Positions 35,850 through 47,345 of a stretch of 64,000 nucleotides of DNA are shown here, in pieces. Position numbers and translations under genes: made by a program. The stretch spans positions 16,603,478 to 16,667,477 of the forward strand of contig CAXKWD010000011.1 of assembly GCA_964059195.1 (NCBI GenBank). Reading direction: 5' to 3'. The stretch's first letter is position 1. Every line of letters starts with the position of its first letter. The stretch comes from Ectobius pallidus. Its lineage: Eukaryota > Arthropoda > Insecta > Blattodea > Ectobiidae. A model generated the notes under the pieces. The model ran no database searches. It was not told the origin of the DNA and saw only the letters and a program-made list of their open reading frames with translations.

Positions 35850-36010
35850 ATAATTACCAATACGATTAGTATTTAGGTTAAGTATGACAGCCTATATCAT
35901 TCGTTTACACTCTCATATTCAATTTTCGGATAGTTACTAATAAAATGTACTCAACTATTACAAAAAAATAATAATAATAAAGCATAGCACATCAAATGCT
36001 TATAATATAA

Positions 36011-36693
36011 GGGTACGGAAGAAAAAAAGTTTCCCTGGGGCCGTTTACAGAAAAAAAAACATAATTTCAAGGAAATATTTATTGCAACAGACAAAGCCAG
36101 TGTTCAGCTATTTTTCAACAAATTCGCCACCGGAATTGAAACATTTGTCTTACCGTGGCACCAACTTTTGAATACCTGTGTCGTAGAAGTGTGCCGCCTG
36201 GGATTTGAACCACCGTGTGACAACCACCTACGCCTCTCTGTCATCTTCTGTCATTCTTTGTCAATTCGTGAGGTGTAGGAAAAGATTGAAATCACTAGGA
36301 GCGAGGTCGTGGCTTTAGGGTGAATGTTTAAACACCTCCCAGCCGAATGTCTCCAGGAGACTTGCTAGGAGGTGCTTAAACATCCACCCTACTGCCCGGA
36401 CTTCGCTCCCAGTGATTTCCATTTTTTCCTACACCTAAAGAAATGACAGGGAATGACAGAGAATGACAGAGAGGTGGAGATGTTTGTCACACAGTGGTTC
36501 AAATCCCTGATGGCAGACTTCTACGACACAGGTATTCAAAAGTTGGTTCCACAGTATGACAAATGTTTCAGTTCCGGTGACGATATGTTGAAAATTATAT
36601 GAACACTTGCTGTATCTGTTGGAATATATATGTCCATGAAATTGTGTTTTGTTTCTGTAAACGGCCACAGGGAAACTTACACGCCTCTTACAG
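36011..36693. mobile_element. Fold-back mariner (two inverted 3' halves)
   Basis: The two halves, meeting near 36345, are inverted copies of each other for roughly 330 bp. The right arm on the plus strand encodes HPPYCPDFAPSDFHFFLHLK (about 36380-36442), the mariner motif holding the last catalytic aspartate, followed by FKSLMADFYDTGIQKLVPQY. The left arm carries the same region on the minus strand. The outer ends share AGTTTCCCTG.GGCCGTTTACAG. Only the C-terminal third of the transposase is present in each arm. Confidence 0.85.
36376..36610 (+). pseudogene. mariner transposase C-terminal remnant
   Basis: mariner transposases (DD34D) end with HPPYSPDLAPSD-type and DFYDEGIQKLVPRYDKC-type blocks, and both are visible here with a stop/frameshift between them (LK then K-stop). 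The N-terminal DNA-binding domain and the first two catalytic aspartates are absent. It is a dead fragment inside the fold-back structure; a mirror-image copy lies in the left arm on the minus strand. Confidence 0.75.
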
Positions 36694-37320
36694 TAAATGA
36701 ATTAAGTACGCGCACGTAATGTTTAGTTTCTCATTGTGTACCTGTACTCATTAGTGGTGGTACATATACACTTGTCGTGTGAGTTACATTTCATTTTGTC
36801 TGGCAAATAATGATACTTCATCAAGTCAGAATTCAATGCATCTGCGACCCATTGTTCCGTCGTCCAAATGCGTAGTTTGATATTCCCTTTCTACTCTACA
36901 ATTTTCTGCACATTGTTTTTCTCACCTTGTAGAGAGCGACAACATTACATCGATAGATTGCTCTGACTGGGTGAAATTTGTAGATTCTTAACACTTTACT
37001 GGCAGGTAGGTTCATGAGTTACAGGTATATACCTAGTGAGAATAATTAACTATAGACCTAGCACGAATGGAAAAGAGAACTGGAGGTAAGGTCTACAAGA
37101 TCCTTACAGGTAAATCAAATTGTAAGAGACCTGTAAGCGAAGGTGGGGTGGTAATGTGAGGATGGATTTGAAAGAAATTGGGATGGTGTAATGAAATGAC
37201 CCAGGACACGAACCTATGGTCTTGCGGCCATGGACTTGCTAGTTTTGCAGTATCAGTGAGTTGATTTTTTTGGTCGGTTTGTTGGTTGGTTGATTCGTTC
37301 TTTCGTTAGTTGTTTAGATC
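36694..37320. other. Unassigned stretch
   Basis: Nothing recognised. Confidence 0.4.
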
Positions 37321-37321
37321 A

Positions 37322-37500
37322 TTGATAGAGATAGATCTCGAGCAGAGAGAGTGGAAAGACCGAGACAGAAGAGACACACAGAAAAGGGGGAAATGTAGAA
37401 AGCCTCACGATCGTGAAAGAAATCTCGTTATGGGTCTTTAGAGATCTTTGGAAATGTATTTCAGTTGTGTGTGTCCCTGCTCGTGGGTTTACTATTAGAA
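37322..37500 (+). repeat. Diverged direct repeat, copy 1
   Basis: GAGAGTGGAAAGACC ... TCACGATCGTGAAAGAAATCTC ... GTGTCCCTGCTCGTGGGTTT. The same block order occurs at 38240-38415 in the same orientation. Together they flank the (TTAG)n array and an inverted-repeat element, like LTRs or a segmental duplication. Confidence 0.55.
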
Positions 37501-37523
37501 GTGAGTTGGTTGGTTGATTGGTC

Positions 37524-37527
<4 letters not shown>

Positions 37528-37591
<64 letters not shown>

Positions 37592-37612
37592 GGTTAGTTG
37601 GTTGGTTGGTTG

Positions 37613-37663
<51 letters not shown>

Positions 37664-37756
37664 GGTTGGTTAGTTAGTTAGTTAGTTAGCAGTTAGTCAG
37701 TCAGTCAGTCAGCTAGTTAGTTAGTTAGTTTGTTAGTTAGTTAGTTAGTTAGTTAG
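37528..37756. repeat. (TTAG)n array, ~230 bp
   Basis: Long run of TTAG tetramers with TTGG and CAGT variants. It is a tetramer, not the TTAGG pentamer of insect telomeres. Confidence 0.95.
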
Positions 37757-37824
37757 TGAGACAGATAGATATTAGTAAGGATAGGGTTCGCTAGTTAGTT
37801 AGTGAGATAGATAGATATTATTCT

Positions 37825-38215
37825 CTATCCCATTTAAGAACGATCCTGTTCAAAACAAAGAGGCGTGGCTGTCATAACCCGCACGTGAGAACGCACGTGT
37901 TCACCGTGTTTATGTTAGTTTGTTTATTTTCAGTACAACTGACCCGCAGGGTCGTCGTGAACACTGATTCCTTTGTTTTGTTTGCTAATTGATATACTAT
38001 AATGATGACGATGCCAGTGAGAGTTTGTTATTTCACGTGTAAATGTTGATATTATTGTTGCATGAACTTACGAACACTCATTTGCCACACCCTGCTAATG
38101 GCGCATGCCAATGACAATAACCAATCACGTTTTGTCACATGATGAGAATTTTCCGCGAACTCTCTGTGAGTTCTCCTCCCCTTTGTTTTGACTAGGATCA
38201 AACTAGAATGGGATC
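37825..38215. mobile_element. Inverted-repeat element (MITE-like)
   Basis: GATCCTGTTCAAAACAAAG (from 37842) and CTTTGTTTTGACTAGGATC (to 38199) are imperfect inverted repeats. ATCCCATTT/AATGGGAT extends the symmetry outward. The interior contains CACGTG motifs and an AACCAATCAC box. Superfamily and target duplication undetermined. Confidence 0.5.
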
Positions 38216-38239
38216 AATTATAGTAAGGATAGGATTCGC

Positions 38240-38415
38240 GCGCAGCAAGGGCGACAGAGATAGAAATAGAGAGTGAGAGTGAGAGACCAATCCAGAGGAG
38301 AGAGAAATCTAGAAAGACTCACGATGGTGAAATAAATCTCATTAGCAGTCATTAGGGATATATAGAATTAATTAATTTCGGTGTCATGTGCATGTCCCTG
38401 CTCCTAGGTTAGATC
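38240..38415 (+). repeat. Diverged direct repeat, copy 2
   Basis: See 37322-37500: GAGAGACCAATCCAGAGG ... TCACGATGGTGAAATAAATC ... GCATGTCCCTGCTCCTAGG. Confidence 0.55.
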
Positions 38416-39005
38416 TTACTTTTACAAAGAAGAAGAAACAAATTGATTATCCGACAAAAAAAGTAAAATCGTTATTTTGAATCAACAACCATAGAAGTTA
38501 ATGAAGATTTTTGCTGTAAATATTAAATAGTCTATAAATGAAAATGGTGTGTGAGAAAGAAGTAGCCCTGTGTTCTTGATATATTAGTCTATAAATCTTC
38601 GGTGGCTGCCGGAGTAACGGCATCGCAGCAGGACCTGCTTGGGGAATGTTTTGTATTTGAAGCAACAGTACAGATTGGTACTTTACGCCATCTAATTAAC
38701 AGCTAAGCATAAAACATGATCAAATGGAAATCTAATTTAATTTATCAGCTATACAGAAAGAATCATCTAGAACTAGTCGTTGTCATGAAAACAAATTAAA
38801 TTAAGAGATTTCTTAGCGTTAAGAACTTGTCTTCCAACACCACACCCAGAAAACTACTACTTTCTTCCACAGACTTCAATTTAACAGAGAAAGCTACTGG
38901 AAATAAATTTTCTAAATCATAATTACACTCCCCATATTGGTACAACCGTAACACCTGTTTAAAACAAGAGTCTACGTTGTGAATATTTATTAGTAATTAA
39001 AGAAG
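38416..39005. other. Unassigned AT-rich stretch
   Basis: Nothing recognised. Confidence 0.4.
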
Positions 39006-39009
39006 TTGT

Positions 39010-39190
39010 CTATCTCGCAATTGGTGGCCTCGTTGATAGCACGATGCTCTCTGACACGTAGAGTCGTGGGTTCCAATCCGGCCAAAGTAAAATATTTTTT
39101 AGGGTAAAAGTACCATCAGCATGGTTCCTTTAGGAGAGGACTTCAAAACCACGTGTCCATATTTGAGATTTCAGGCTTCTTAAGGGAGAA
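39010..39190 (+). mobile_element. S5 tRNA-derived SINE
   Basis: GGTGGCCTCGTTGATAGCAC (A-box region) and GTGGGTTCCAATCCGGCC (B box matching GGTTCNANNCC) lie at tRNA-like spacing; an unrelated body with GGACTTCAAAACCACGTGTC follows. The head cannot fold as a proper tRNA, so I call a SINE. Confidence 0.55.
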
Positions 39191-41310
39191 TATAACTAAA
39201 ATGTTTAAACAATTTTAAAACTAGAGTCCTGAAATTTTCTACATCCCTTCCCTTTCGCATATTACATCTGATGTAAGGGACTTTAAGTAACTTGATTTTC
39301 TCGGAAAAGAATGTCCTATGTTGGAAATGTAGCTCACATAACATTTGAACAGTGTGTTTGATTATTTTTTACATATATGATTCAAATAGAAAAAGATTTA
39401 ACCTTTTTAATTTAATTCTTTGCGTAATTCGTTTAATGATCTGCCTTTGTACCACTAAATTTATTTAAAGATAAGTAAACCAACATAAATTTACGAGTTA
39501 TACAGATCTTCAAATTATATAAACCACTTAAATTTAACTCCAAATATTAATAATAATGATTGTCTATACATGTTTTGAAGTTTTTAATACTTAAGAGCAA
39601 CACAAAATAACAAATACATTACACGATACGACTGTTTTTCTAATATAAAATAGGCCTACTCAAATACATTACATTTTCTAAATTTACCATTTATTATAAT
39701 CTGACATGATACAATTCAGAAGAGAAAGTACACGATAACAATATTGAATTTAATGCAATGCTACAGTACGTCTAGATAACTTCCATTTATTAGAAAAAAT
39801 ATAAATATATTATTACATAAATTTTACTAAACGTTAATAATTAATTACATTTATGTGCATGGCTTGCTGTTTTCCCGGTGTTGTGAATGGATAATGGTTT
39901 TCCGTGTAATGTTTATGCGCATAGCATTAACAATTGATTGACAAAATACAATTCGAGACATACGTATGTTTTTAACAAATCAGTCAATAACCTTTACTGA
40001 AATATAATCTCCAAATACCTAACAAAAGTTATAAACCTGTAAAATAAATGTATTTGTATGTGTAATAAAACTATTTATAAATAAATTCACAGCAACGATA
40101 ACTAGGGAACGGTTGACAAAATACAGTACATAAAGTACCATACATATATGTTGAATAAATTAATAACATAACACTGAAAATAATTATCTTAAAATACTGA
40201 ACATAAATTATAACTTTCTAAAATAAACGTCTTTCTATGTTTATCTTCTTTCTATGTTTATGTCATTAACATTAAACATTTAAAAATGTACTTCTTATAA
40301 TAATATATAGCATATATTAGAATAATTAAATAAAATTGTACGTAGAAATTTGGATAACACTACTCAAAATAATACATATAATCCTAAAACGGCACAGTAC
40401 CGTTTTCAGCAAAATATACCAAACTTATTCATAAAGAAGTTTATTGGTAGGCCTACATAGACAGTTCTTTCAACGAATTACGAAGAATTATAACATTTTA
40501 ACTTATGGAGTAAGCAATTGTTTTGTATTTTATTTGAAACTTCAGTTTTGTAGTGTACATATTTTAAATATATTTTCAAATTTAAAAATATTTTCTCTCT
40601 TTTTAAACATTGTTAGTCGCATTTTATAATACGTAACTTACAAGCAATAAAAATTCACACAAGTAGCGTCAAAATATTTTAGAAGACTATGAATTTGATT
40701 ATCTGAAAAGTACTGAAAATAAAATTGATAAAATAGTTTTAGAAGTCTGCATACAGAATATTGAACACCATATCAATGTAAATATCAGTATTAAATGTCG
40801 TCCAGTTTGATCTGAATTGTTTCCAAGTGTGAAAGCATTCTAATTCACGTTATATGTGGCTTTAGGACGTCTATATTTTTTCCCTCATGAGGAAGATGAT
40901 TAAGATATTTGTAATGAGTAATGACACTATTGTTACTTTTAACGAAGGCTCGTGAAAAGGAACGTTTCGCAGGTGTTTTGTTCGTGTGCTAACTACACTA
41001 CATTCCCTGTGCGGTGCTGGAAATAGAAATTAGCGCTGGCATAATTGGTCACGATCACTTTCTTCACTTGTAAGAAGTGATACTTCGAGATCACAGTTTA
41101 TTGCTGAAACAATACAGACAGACAAAACGGAACATTATTCAAATAAAAAGATAAATGGAGAAATAAATAAATTCGAATAAACTGAACTGACAAATAATTA
41201 ATCATATACAGGACACATAGTAATTTGTATATTGTACCATATTTAATTTATTGTATTAGACCAAGTAACAAAATATTTTTGTCAATCTTCTTCAATCTGG
41301 CAGCCCGTAT
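39191..41310. other. Long unassigned AT-rich stretch
   Basis: Very AT-rich with no supported gene or repeat family. Confidence 0.4.
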
Positions 41311-41316
41311 TTTTCT

Positions 41317-41408
41317 TAGGCCTAATACTTGAAAGGATGATGATGATGATGATATATATAGCCTATATATATATATATCATCATCATCCTTTCAAGTATT
41401 ATGCCTAA
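41317..41408. repeat. Hairpin with GATGAT/AT core
   Basis: TTAGGCCTAATACTTGAAAGG and CCTTTCAAGTATTATGCCTAA are inverted, separated by GATGAT and AT arrays. The right arm continues into the LINE-D 3' end, so the hairpin is an inverted duplication of that LINE tail. Confidence 0.8.
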
Positions 41409-41567
41409 TGGCCTGTTACGGTCTCCTTCCATCGCCGGTATGGTCTGCCCACAGATCGTTTCCCACATGAAATATATTGAAGCATTTGTTTGGGTATTCT
41501 GGAACGGTTCATGCGGTGAATATGGTGTAGCCAGTTATGGTGCTTATGAAAATATATATATATATAA
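41409..41567 (-). mobile_element. LINE-D C-terminal fragment
   Basis: The minus strand encodes HNWLHHIHRMNRSRIPKQML then CGKRSVGRPYRRWKETVTGH, the RMxxxRIPK ... GKRSxGRPxxRW tail of a LINE ORF2. It differs from LINE-A and LINE-B, so it is a separate family. Only about 50 codons remain. Confidence 0.7.
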
Positions 41568-41602
41568 ACACACATTAAAGTAAAATATTCTCAATATATT
41601 TT

Positions 41603-42090
41603 ATTATATGGATGTGTAGGCATAGTCCTGTACTCTTCGGAAAGAACATAATTTGACAGTGTTCGAAAACAGGGTGCTTATGAAAATATTCGGACCTAAG
41701 AGAGATGAAAACGGAGGAGAAAAATGCCTAATGACGAGTTTCATAACCTGCACTCTTCACCGAAAATAATGACAATTAGATCATGGAGGATGAAATGGAT
41801 TCGATATGTTGCGCGCATGGGGGAAGAAAGACATATCTCAAAAATATTGACTGGGAGACTCGAAAGGAAAGAGACCACTTGGAAGATCTAGACGTAGGTG
41901 GGAGGCCACTATTAGAATAGATTTAAAGGAAGTAGGATTTGCGAGGGATGATGATTGGATAGAGTAATCACACAATAGGGTTGAATGGCGAGCTCATGTA
42001 AGTGTTGCAATGAATCTCCGGGTTCCATAAAATATACAATATCCGTATAGCTTACTTAGGAATTCTCAATTGTCATTGATTGAGTAAGTA
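41603..42090 (+). mobile_element. LINE-A 3' end, degraded
   Basis: Frame-shifted remains of VFENRV, DENGG, MKWIRYVARMGEERHISKIL and the nucleotide tail GCTTACTTAGGAATTCTCAA, ending in GAGTAAGTA. About 490 bp, more decayed than the 43258 copy. Confidence 0.8.
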
Positions 42091-42094
42091 TTCT

Positions 42095-42355
42095 CCATAT
42101 ACTAGACTTCGTGACCCTTGGGCTTCCTTGAAGTGAAACTTCTTTGAATTGTTAGACAATCTACAATTGAAAGTGGTTAAGGTTGTCTCATAACGATTGC
42201 CACCTTTACCCCCAGAATTCCTCCCGGTACTCATTTCTTTTAGAGCTTAGTCGATCCGAAGACCATAGTGCGAGCAGAATGATAGAATCTCAGTGACCTT
42301 ATCTGGGATCGAAGCTTATACGTTCTGGCTTGCAGCACAGTGACTCAATTAACTG
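42095..42355 (-). mobile_element. S1 SINE, strongly diverged
   Basis: On the minus strand the S1 blocks GATCCCAGATAAGGTCACTG, CTAAAAGAAATGAGTACCGG and AATTCTGGGGGTAAAGGTGG occur in order. Older than the other S1 copies. Confidence 0.75.
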
Positions 42356-42404
42356 CATTATTGGATACTAACCCTAAAAATTATAGAAGCATTGGCATGA
42401 GAAA

Positions 42405-42485
42405 GGTAGTAAGTGCGAAAAGTGAAATTTTGGTAGTAAGTGCGAAAAATGAAATTTTGGTAGTAAGTGCGAAAAATTAAATTTT
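42405..42485. repeat. Three-unit 27-bp tandem repeat
   Basis: GGTAGTAAGTGCGAAAA followed by nTnAAATTTT, three times at a 27-bp period (starts 42405, 42432, 42459), with only one or two differences. Confidence 0.95.
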
Positions 42486-42955
42486 TTGGAGAAGCAAAAA
42501 AACTATTTGTTATCAGTTTATCACACTGTTACTCACTTTATTGTAAACTGAATTTTAAGAAATAGGCATTGTGTGCTTGGTAGCGTATCAGTTTCTAGGC
42601 CTAGATTATAGAAATAATAACTTCAACCCAATCAATACTTCTACATGAAACTCTTTTTGTTAGGCACAAATTTCCCTGTAAAATGCATGATACTTGTGTC
42701 CATAAGGTCCATTATTGGTAAAAAGTCCTTTTTGGACTCATTTATATCTATTCTTCTTTGAAGGGGTTGTAAACTCTGAAGACTGGAAAAGGTCTTGAAT
42801 GACTGATGCCTTTTGAATATATTATACCTGCGCTCAGAGCCCGGTACTTACCACAGGAGCCTTCTAGCGGGAAGTTTTCAAGTTGTTCTAATAGCCAAAG
42901 GACTAACAACTTTCTCTGTGGTGGTGGCCTTGGTTCTGACTACCTCAACCACGAA
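42486..42955. other. Unassigned; mixed-composition block
   Basis: 42825-42945 (CTCAGAGCCCGGTACTTACC ... GGTGGTGGCCTTGG) is less AT-rich than its flanks and may be a repeat fragment; no second copy here. Confidence 0.3.
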
Positions 42956-42992
42956 AAAATAATAATAATAATAATAATAAATAATAATAATT
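42956..42992. repeat. (AAT)n microsatellite
   Basis: AAT run. Confidence 0.85.
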
Positions 42993-43257
42993 CTTGGCAT
43001 TTACTACCTTTCCCTTGTCAACGCCTATAATTACATGTATATAATATCCTATAATTATATTATATACTATAATTATATAAATAGTCATAAATAGATATTT
43101 AAATCTATAAATGCGTGTGAGTGCCTTTCTTAAATGTTCAAAAAATAACCATTCGGGAAGGAATGATCACTATTCATTTCATTAATATTAGTAGTTTTCG
43201 CGTCAGTATGTATGTTTGTTTGATCGTCTGCATTCTGTCCGACATGGCATCAATCAA

Positions 43258-43712
43258 AATAGCGTGCTTAGGAAAATATTTGGGCCTAAAAGAGATGAAA
43301 ATGGGGACTGGAGAAAATTGCATAACGACGAGCTTCATAACCTGTAGGCCTACTCTTCACCGGATATATCAGGGGTAATTAAATCACGGAGGATGACATG
43401 GGGTGGACATGTTGCACGCATGGGGGAAGAAAGACATATCTCAAAAGTATTGAATGGGACACCCGAAGGGAAAAGACCACTTGGAAGACCTAGACGCAGG
43501 TGGGAGGACAATATTAGGATAGATTTAAGGGAAGTAGGATTTGCAAGGGATGGTTGGATGGAGTTAGCACAGAATATGGCTGAATGGAGGGCTCAGGTAA
43601 GTGAGGCAATGAATCTTCGGGTCCCATAAATTATAAAATATTTCTTTAGCTTGCTGAGGAATTGTCTATTGCCATTGAGTAAGTAAGTAAGTAAGTAAAT
43701 AAGTAAGTAAGT
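43258..43712 (+). mobile_element. LINE-A 3' end, best-preserved copy
   Basis: Encodes LGKYLGLKEMKMGTG in the wrong frame, then a clean 78-codon frame (43393-43629) with GHVARMGEERHISKVLNGT, GKRPLGRPRRRWEDNIRID and EAMNLRVP, ending at its natural stop. The 3' UTR ends in a TAAG array (43678-43712). A TAGGCCTA at 43345-43352 is an insertion relative to the 41603 and 12829 copies. Confidence 0.88.
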
Positions 43713-43941
43713 ATGACATCAATCACGCGGGATAGGGTGAATGTAAATTAAGAGAGTTTGTATTTTCAATTTATGCAGTCCTTGGTAGAACTTTGGATTT
43801 AACCAATTTGTATTTAGTTTATAATTACACAAAGAGTACTCCAGACAATAAATAATCTGTGGTACTATAACCCTTCCCACTAAATCTTCCTCTGGATCTA
43901 GATCCTTATAGACATCGCTTTTGAGTTTTAACACACCCACA

Positions 43942-44255
43942 ATGTACGCCGTAGCATAGTGGTTGAGGCGCTGTTCTACAAACCGGAAAGTCGCGGGTTG
44001 GATCCCCGATGAGGTCATTGGAGTTTTTCAATTGGCCTAATCCTTCTGGTGACACTATGACCCTGGGGTCGACTCAGTCCCTAACAGAAATGAGTACCGG
44101 GAGCATTCCTGGGGGTAAAGGCGGCCGGTGCGTAAGGCTGACAATCTTACCACCACTTTCACGTGCCGATTGTCTAAAAATCTGGGAGCTTCATTTTCAA
44201 AAAACCACCAGTCCTCCATGGCCTGTAATAGGGAACACTTTACTTTACTTTACAA
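43942..44255 (+). mobile_element. S1 SINE, full length
   Basis: GTACGCCGTAGCATAGTGG head, B box GGGTTGGATCCCCG, full S1 body, end GCCTGTAATAGGGAACACTT followed by a short TTTAC array. ACAATG occurs on both flanks. Confidence 0.9.
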
Positions 44256-45862
44256 TGTAGAAATGACGCATTTAATACCGATACTGATTCGAAACCACTT
44301 ATGTTTAAGCAGGCTTTACTAAGTTGAATGGTTTATGCCATGAGCATCGTGGATGACGATACCAGTATCAACAATTTCGTGATTTGAAAGGTGACACACA
44401 ATTGATATAAAACAGTAGTAGATATTTTAAGATAGTTGCTGACAATTTTATGAAGATCTTGTAGGAATAATTGATACCCTATCCCCGACTTTATACGAAC
44501 TATGCTTCTTTTTTAAAGTACAGATCTTTTATCGTTAGATAGAAAATTATTGTACCGTCCTCTAAGTCCATGATAGGTAAGCCTATAGCTACTGTTTTTC
44601 GTGATATATCTATTTCGTGCATTTTCTTATATTGCAGCCATACCCCAATCAAAATCATTGACGACTGAACATTTCATAACTCGGGATTATAGTACGCTTT
44701 ATTTGAAGCGAAACTTTGACTAAGACGTATCTCTTAATACCTGTAGGCCTACATTATCACCTGTTTTGTCAGATCTTATTTTCCAAGATTCTCTGCTACT
44801 TGAAAGAACGCGAGGGGAAATTACCAAAAGTATTGTTTCGTCTTACTCACATATTATAGACATCCTAGGATTTTATTCTCCTATAAACCATCAAAAAAAG
44901 TCCTATAGACAAGGTATTTATCATCTAAGAATCCTTTAAAAATGACCTACAATTATAACAAATGACCTGAGAAATTATGCTCTAAATTTCGTTAGTATAA
45001 AAAGAAAGGTTTCAACCTTTTCTTATTACTTAGAGAAATAATTTTAAATAAATAGTTGCATTGTTCAATTCAAGTTCCATACCAACACGGAAGGCAGTAT
45101 GCTATAGTTATTTTTATTTTATTTTTTATATTTTTAACAACTATTAATTAATTACCGTTAGCCCTTTTTCATTGGTGTACAGTATTACTTGACGTGAAGT
45201 AGACAAAAAACACTTCATGCACATTTTAGCAGGACGAAAATATATCGAACGGGTATCTGGACTGATCCATTACATTGCGGTGGAAGTTAAAATGAACATT
45301 TAAAGTGGTAAAAAAAACTATTAAAAATCTGTAGAGAAATGGAATTTAATGGTGGATGTAAATAGAGAAGCTATCGAAGAAAACTCAAAAAATAAATACA
45401 ATTATATTATTAATAGGATTTTCTGCACAAAGCTAAACTATGATGGAAAAAATTAATAAAAAGTGCTCTTGAGGCATAATGAAAAAAGGTCCTAACAGAT
45501 AGGCTATGTCTAAAAATGGCTGCATTTAACATAAAACATGTAAATACGAAAGCAGCTATAATTACGTTCTGCTGGAAAGTAAAGGGTGCAATGTCATCAA
45601 AATCATAAACATTAGTATTCTGTGCTCTTGTGTCAGCCCGTTCTATGATAGCCTAAATTATCGAAGCTGACAATGGAATAACAGCATTTGGGAGGTCAAA
45701 TGCTGTTACTGGCCAATCTGTGTGGAATTTTTAGGGTGTTCCCCACTAACAAAGACGAACGCTGGATTTAAATATAGGTCACCTACTCTTGGCATTAGAA
45801 TAGTAAGTTATAATGAATTAAAATAGGCCTAACGACTTTTGGGTGTTCAGAGGCCTGTAAAT
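44256..45862. other. Long unassigned AT-rich stretch
   Basis: Nothing recognised. Confidence 0.4.
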
Positions 45863-45870
45863 GTTGTAAT

Positions 45871-47170
45871 AAATGTTCGGATGTTTTGACATGTCATACT
45901 TTTATCCTGACCTCCGTTCTCCCCGCAAACACAAATTAAACACGAAATGCACACTTGATAACCTAGTCGGACTAATTTTATTTTGCATATAAAGTCATAT
46001 TTTGCTCATTTTTGTGATTTTGGTTATATTTTGGCCAAATTTGTAATTTAACTTCATATTTCAGTTATAAATTCGCTAAAGGAGCACTGTTTAAAAGAGA
46101 GACTAACACATGATCAAATAATTTTTTATGTATAATAGCTGTTTTTAGCGATTGTATTATAATATAATTAATGTTTTTTTTTAAATCATAGACTTGAGAT
46201 ATTGTTATCTCATATTTAAAATACATAATAACTGTTTTTAGCAATTGTATCGCAATAATATTAATGTTTTTATCATAGACTTGAGATATTGTTGTCTCAT
46301 TTTAAAAACTGTCAAATTTTGGCCAAATCATAATTTATGATTATATTTTAGTCTCTTTGTTTTTTGTAATATGATGTAAAGTATGTTTGTACTGTATGCT
46401 GTTAACAGAATATATCAAAATATTTCTGTAATATTAATTATAGCGTACTTTTAATGGTCATAGCATTCGTATCTCCAGTAATCTGTAAGTGTTTAAGGGT
46501 TTAAGGTGGAATATTTATCACGTGCAAAATAGTCACCCTTATAGGAAAATGAAGTTTTTAAACAATGAAGTTTTTAAACATTTTTAAACAATTGTACAGT
46601 ATATGCACTACATGGTCCAGTTAAATTTGAAATTTATTTCATTAATTTAATGTTTATGCCAAATTAATAGGTAACATAATTTTTAAACTTAATTCACTTG
46701 TTCGTACTTTATAGGGACATGCAAGATCTACAAACAATTAAGAGTATTTGGAGCTGATGAAGCGAGCAAACAGGAGAATATTAAAAAAAAAATAGAAGTT
46801 CATTACAAGTAAAACTGTAAATCGCCAAAGTTGTTAAAAAGTTATTATCTGAATGAATTCATGTGATGTAAGAATTTACAGTGTTTTGCAGATGACAAGC
46901 CCTTTCTTTCTTCTCCTGTTTAGATACGCGGTCCAATCAGAGACGGCGAGACGGAGGGAAGCCTCTTACTGCAAGCGGTAGTTCTTTAGCCCGTACACGT
47001 GATTGGCGGTGAAGGAAAAGGCTTCTCATATGTTTTAAATTGGAATATAAGTTTGAAAATGTGTTATTTTAGTAGGAATATTTAGTATTTTTTGGTCATA
47101 TTTAATCATTTTAAGGGCATATTTGCAGTCATATTTTCCACTTCTTTAGGTCATAAACATCCGAACCCTA
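45871..47170 (+). mobile_element. H1 hAT element, expanded to 1.3 kb
   Basis: The left end is decayed (GTTCGGATGTTTTGACATGTC), the right end intact (CATAAACATCCGAACCCTA). Flanks GTTGTAAT and GTTATAAA are a 6/8 target duplication. It aligns end to end with the 644-648 bp H1 copies but carries extra sequence: a tandem duplication (about 46137-46300, TGTTTTTAGC.ATTGTAT ... GACTTGAGATATTGTT) and a GC-rich palindromic insert (46885-47030). Confidence 0.85.
46885..47030. repeat. GC-rich imperfect palindrome inside H1
   Basis: AAGCCCTTTCTTTCTTC ... GAAGGAAAAGGCTTC and CCAATCA ... TGATTGG are inverted within a block far richer in GC than the host element, and absent from the other H1 copies. Probably a small nested insertion. 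Confidence 0.5.
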
Positions 47171-47234
47171 GTTATAAAGAATTGATTTTGTCATGTGAAT
47201 AGATAAATAAGTAAATAAAAATATTTAAAAAAAT

Positions 47235-47345
47235 CTCTTGGTGGCTCAATTGGCCACGGACAACAGATGCTTTAGAGGCGAAAAAATTTAACATGAGTCT
47301 TCCTGGAAGGGACCTTAAGCCATGAGTCCAGCCAGATTCTGTTCC
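47235..47345 (+). mobile_element. SINE fragment, possibly S5-related
   Basis: TGGTGGCTCAATTGGCCACGG resembles an A-box region; TTCCTGGAAGGGACCTTAAGCC recalls the S4/S5 bodies. No B box, so it is weak. Confidence 0.3.

Noticed and set aside
37528..37756. Interstitial telomeric repeat
   Set aside because: The unit is TTAG (tetramer), not the insect telomere pentamer TTAGG; I treat it as a microsatellite.
39010..39080. Functional tRNA gene
   Set aside because: The A/B boxes fit but the acceptor and anticodon stems do not pair; classified as a SINE head.
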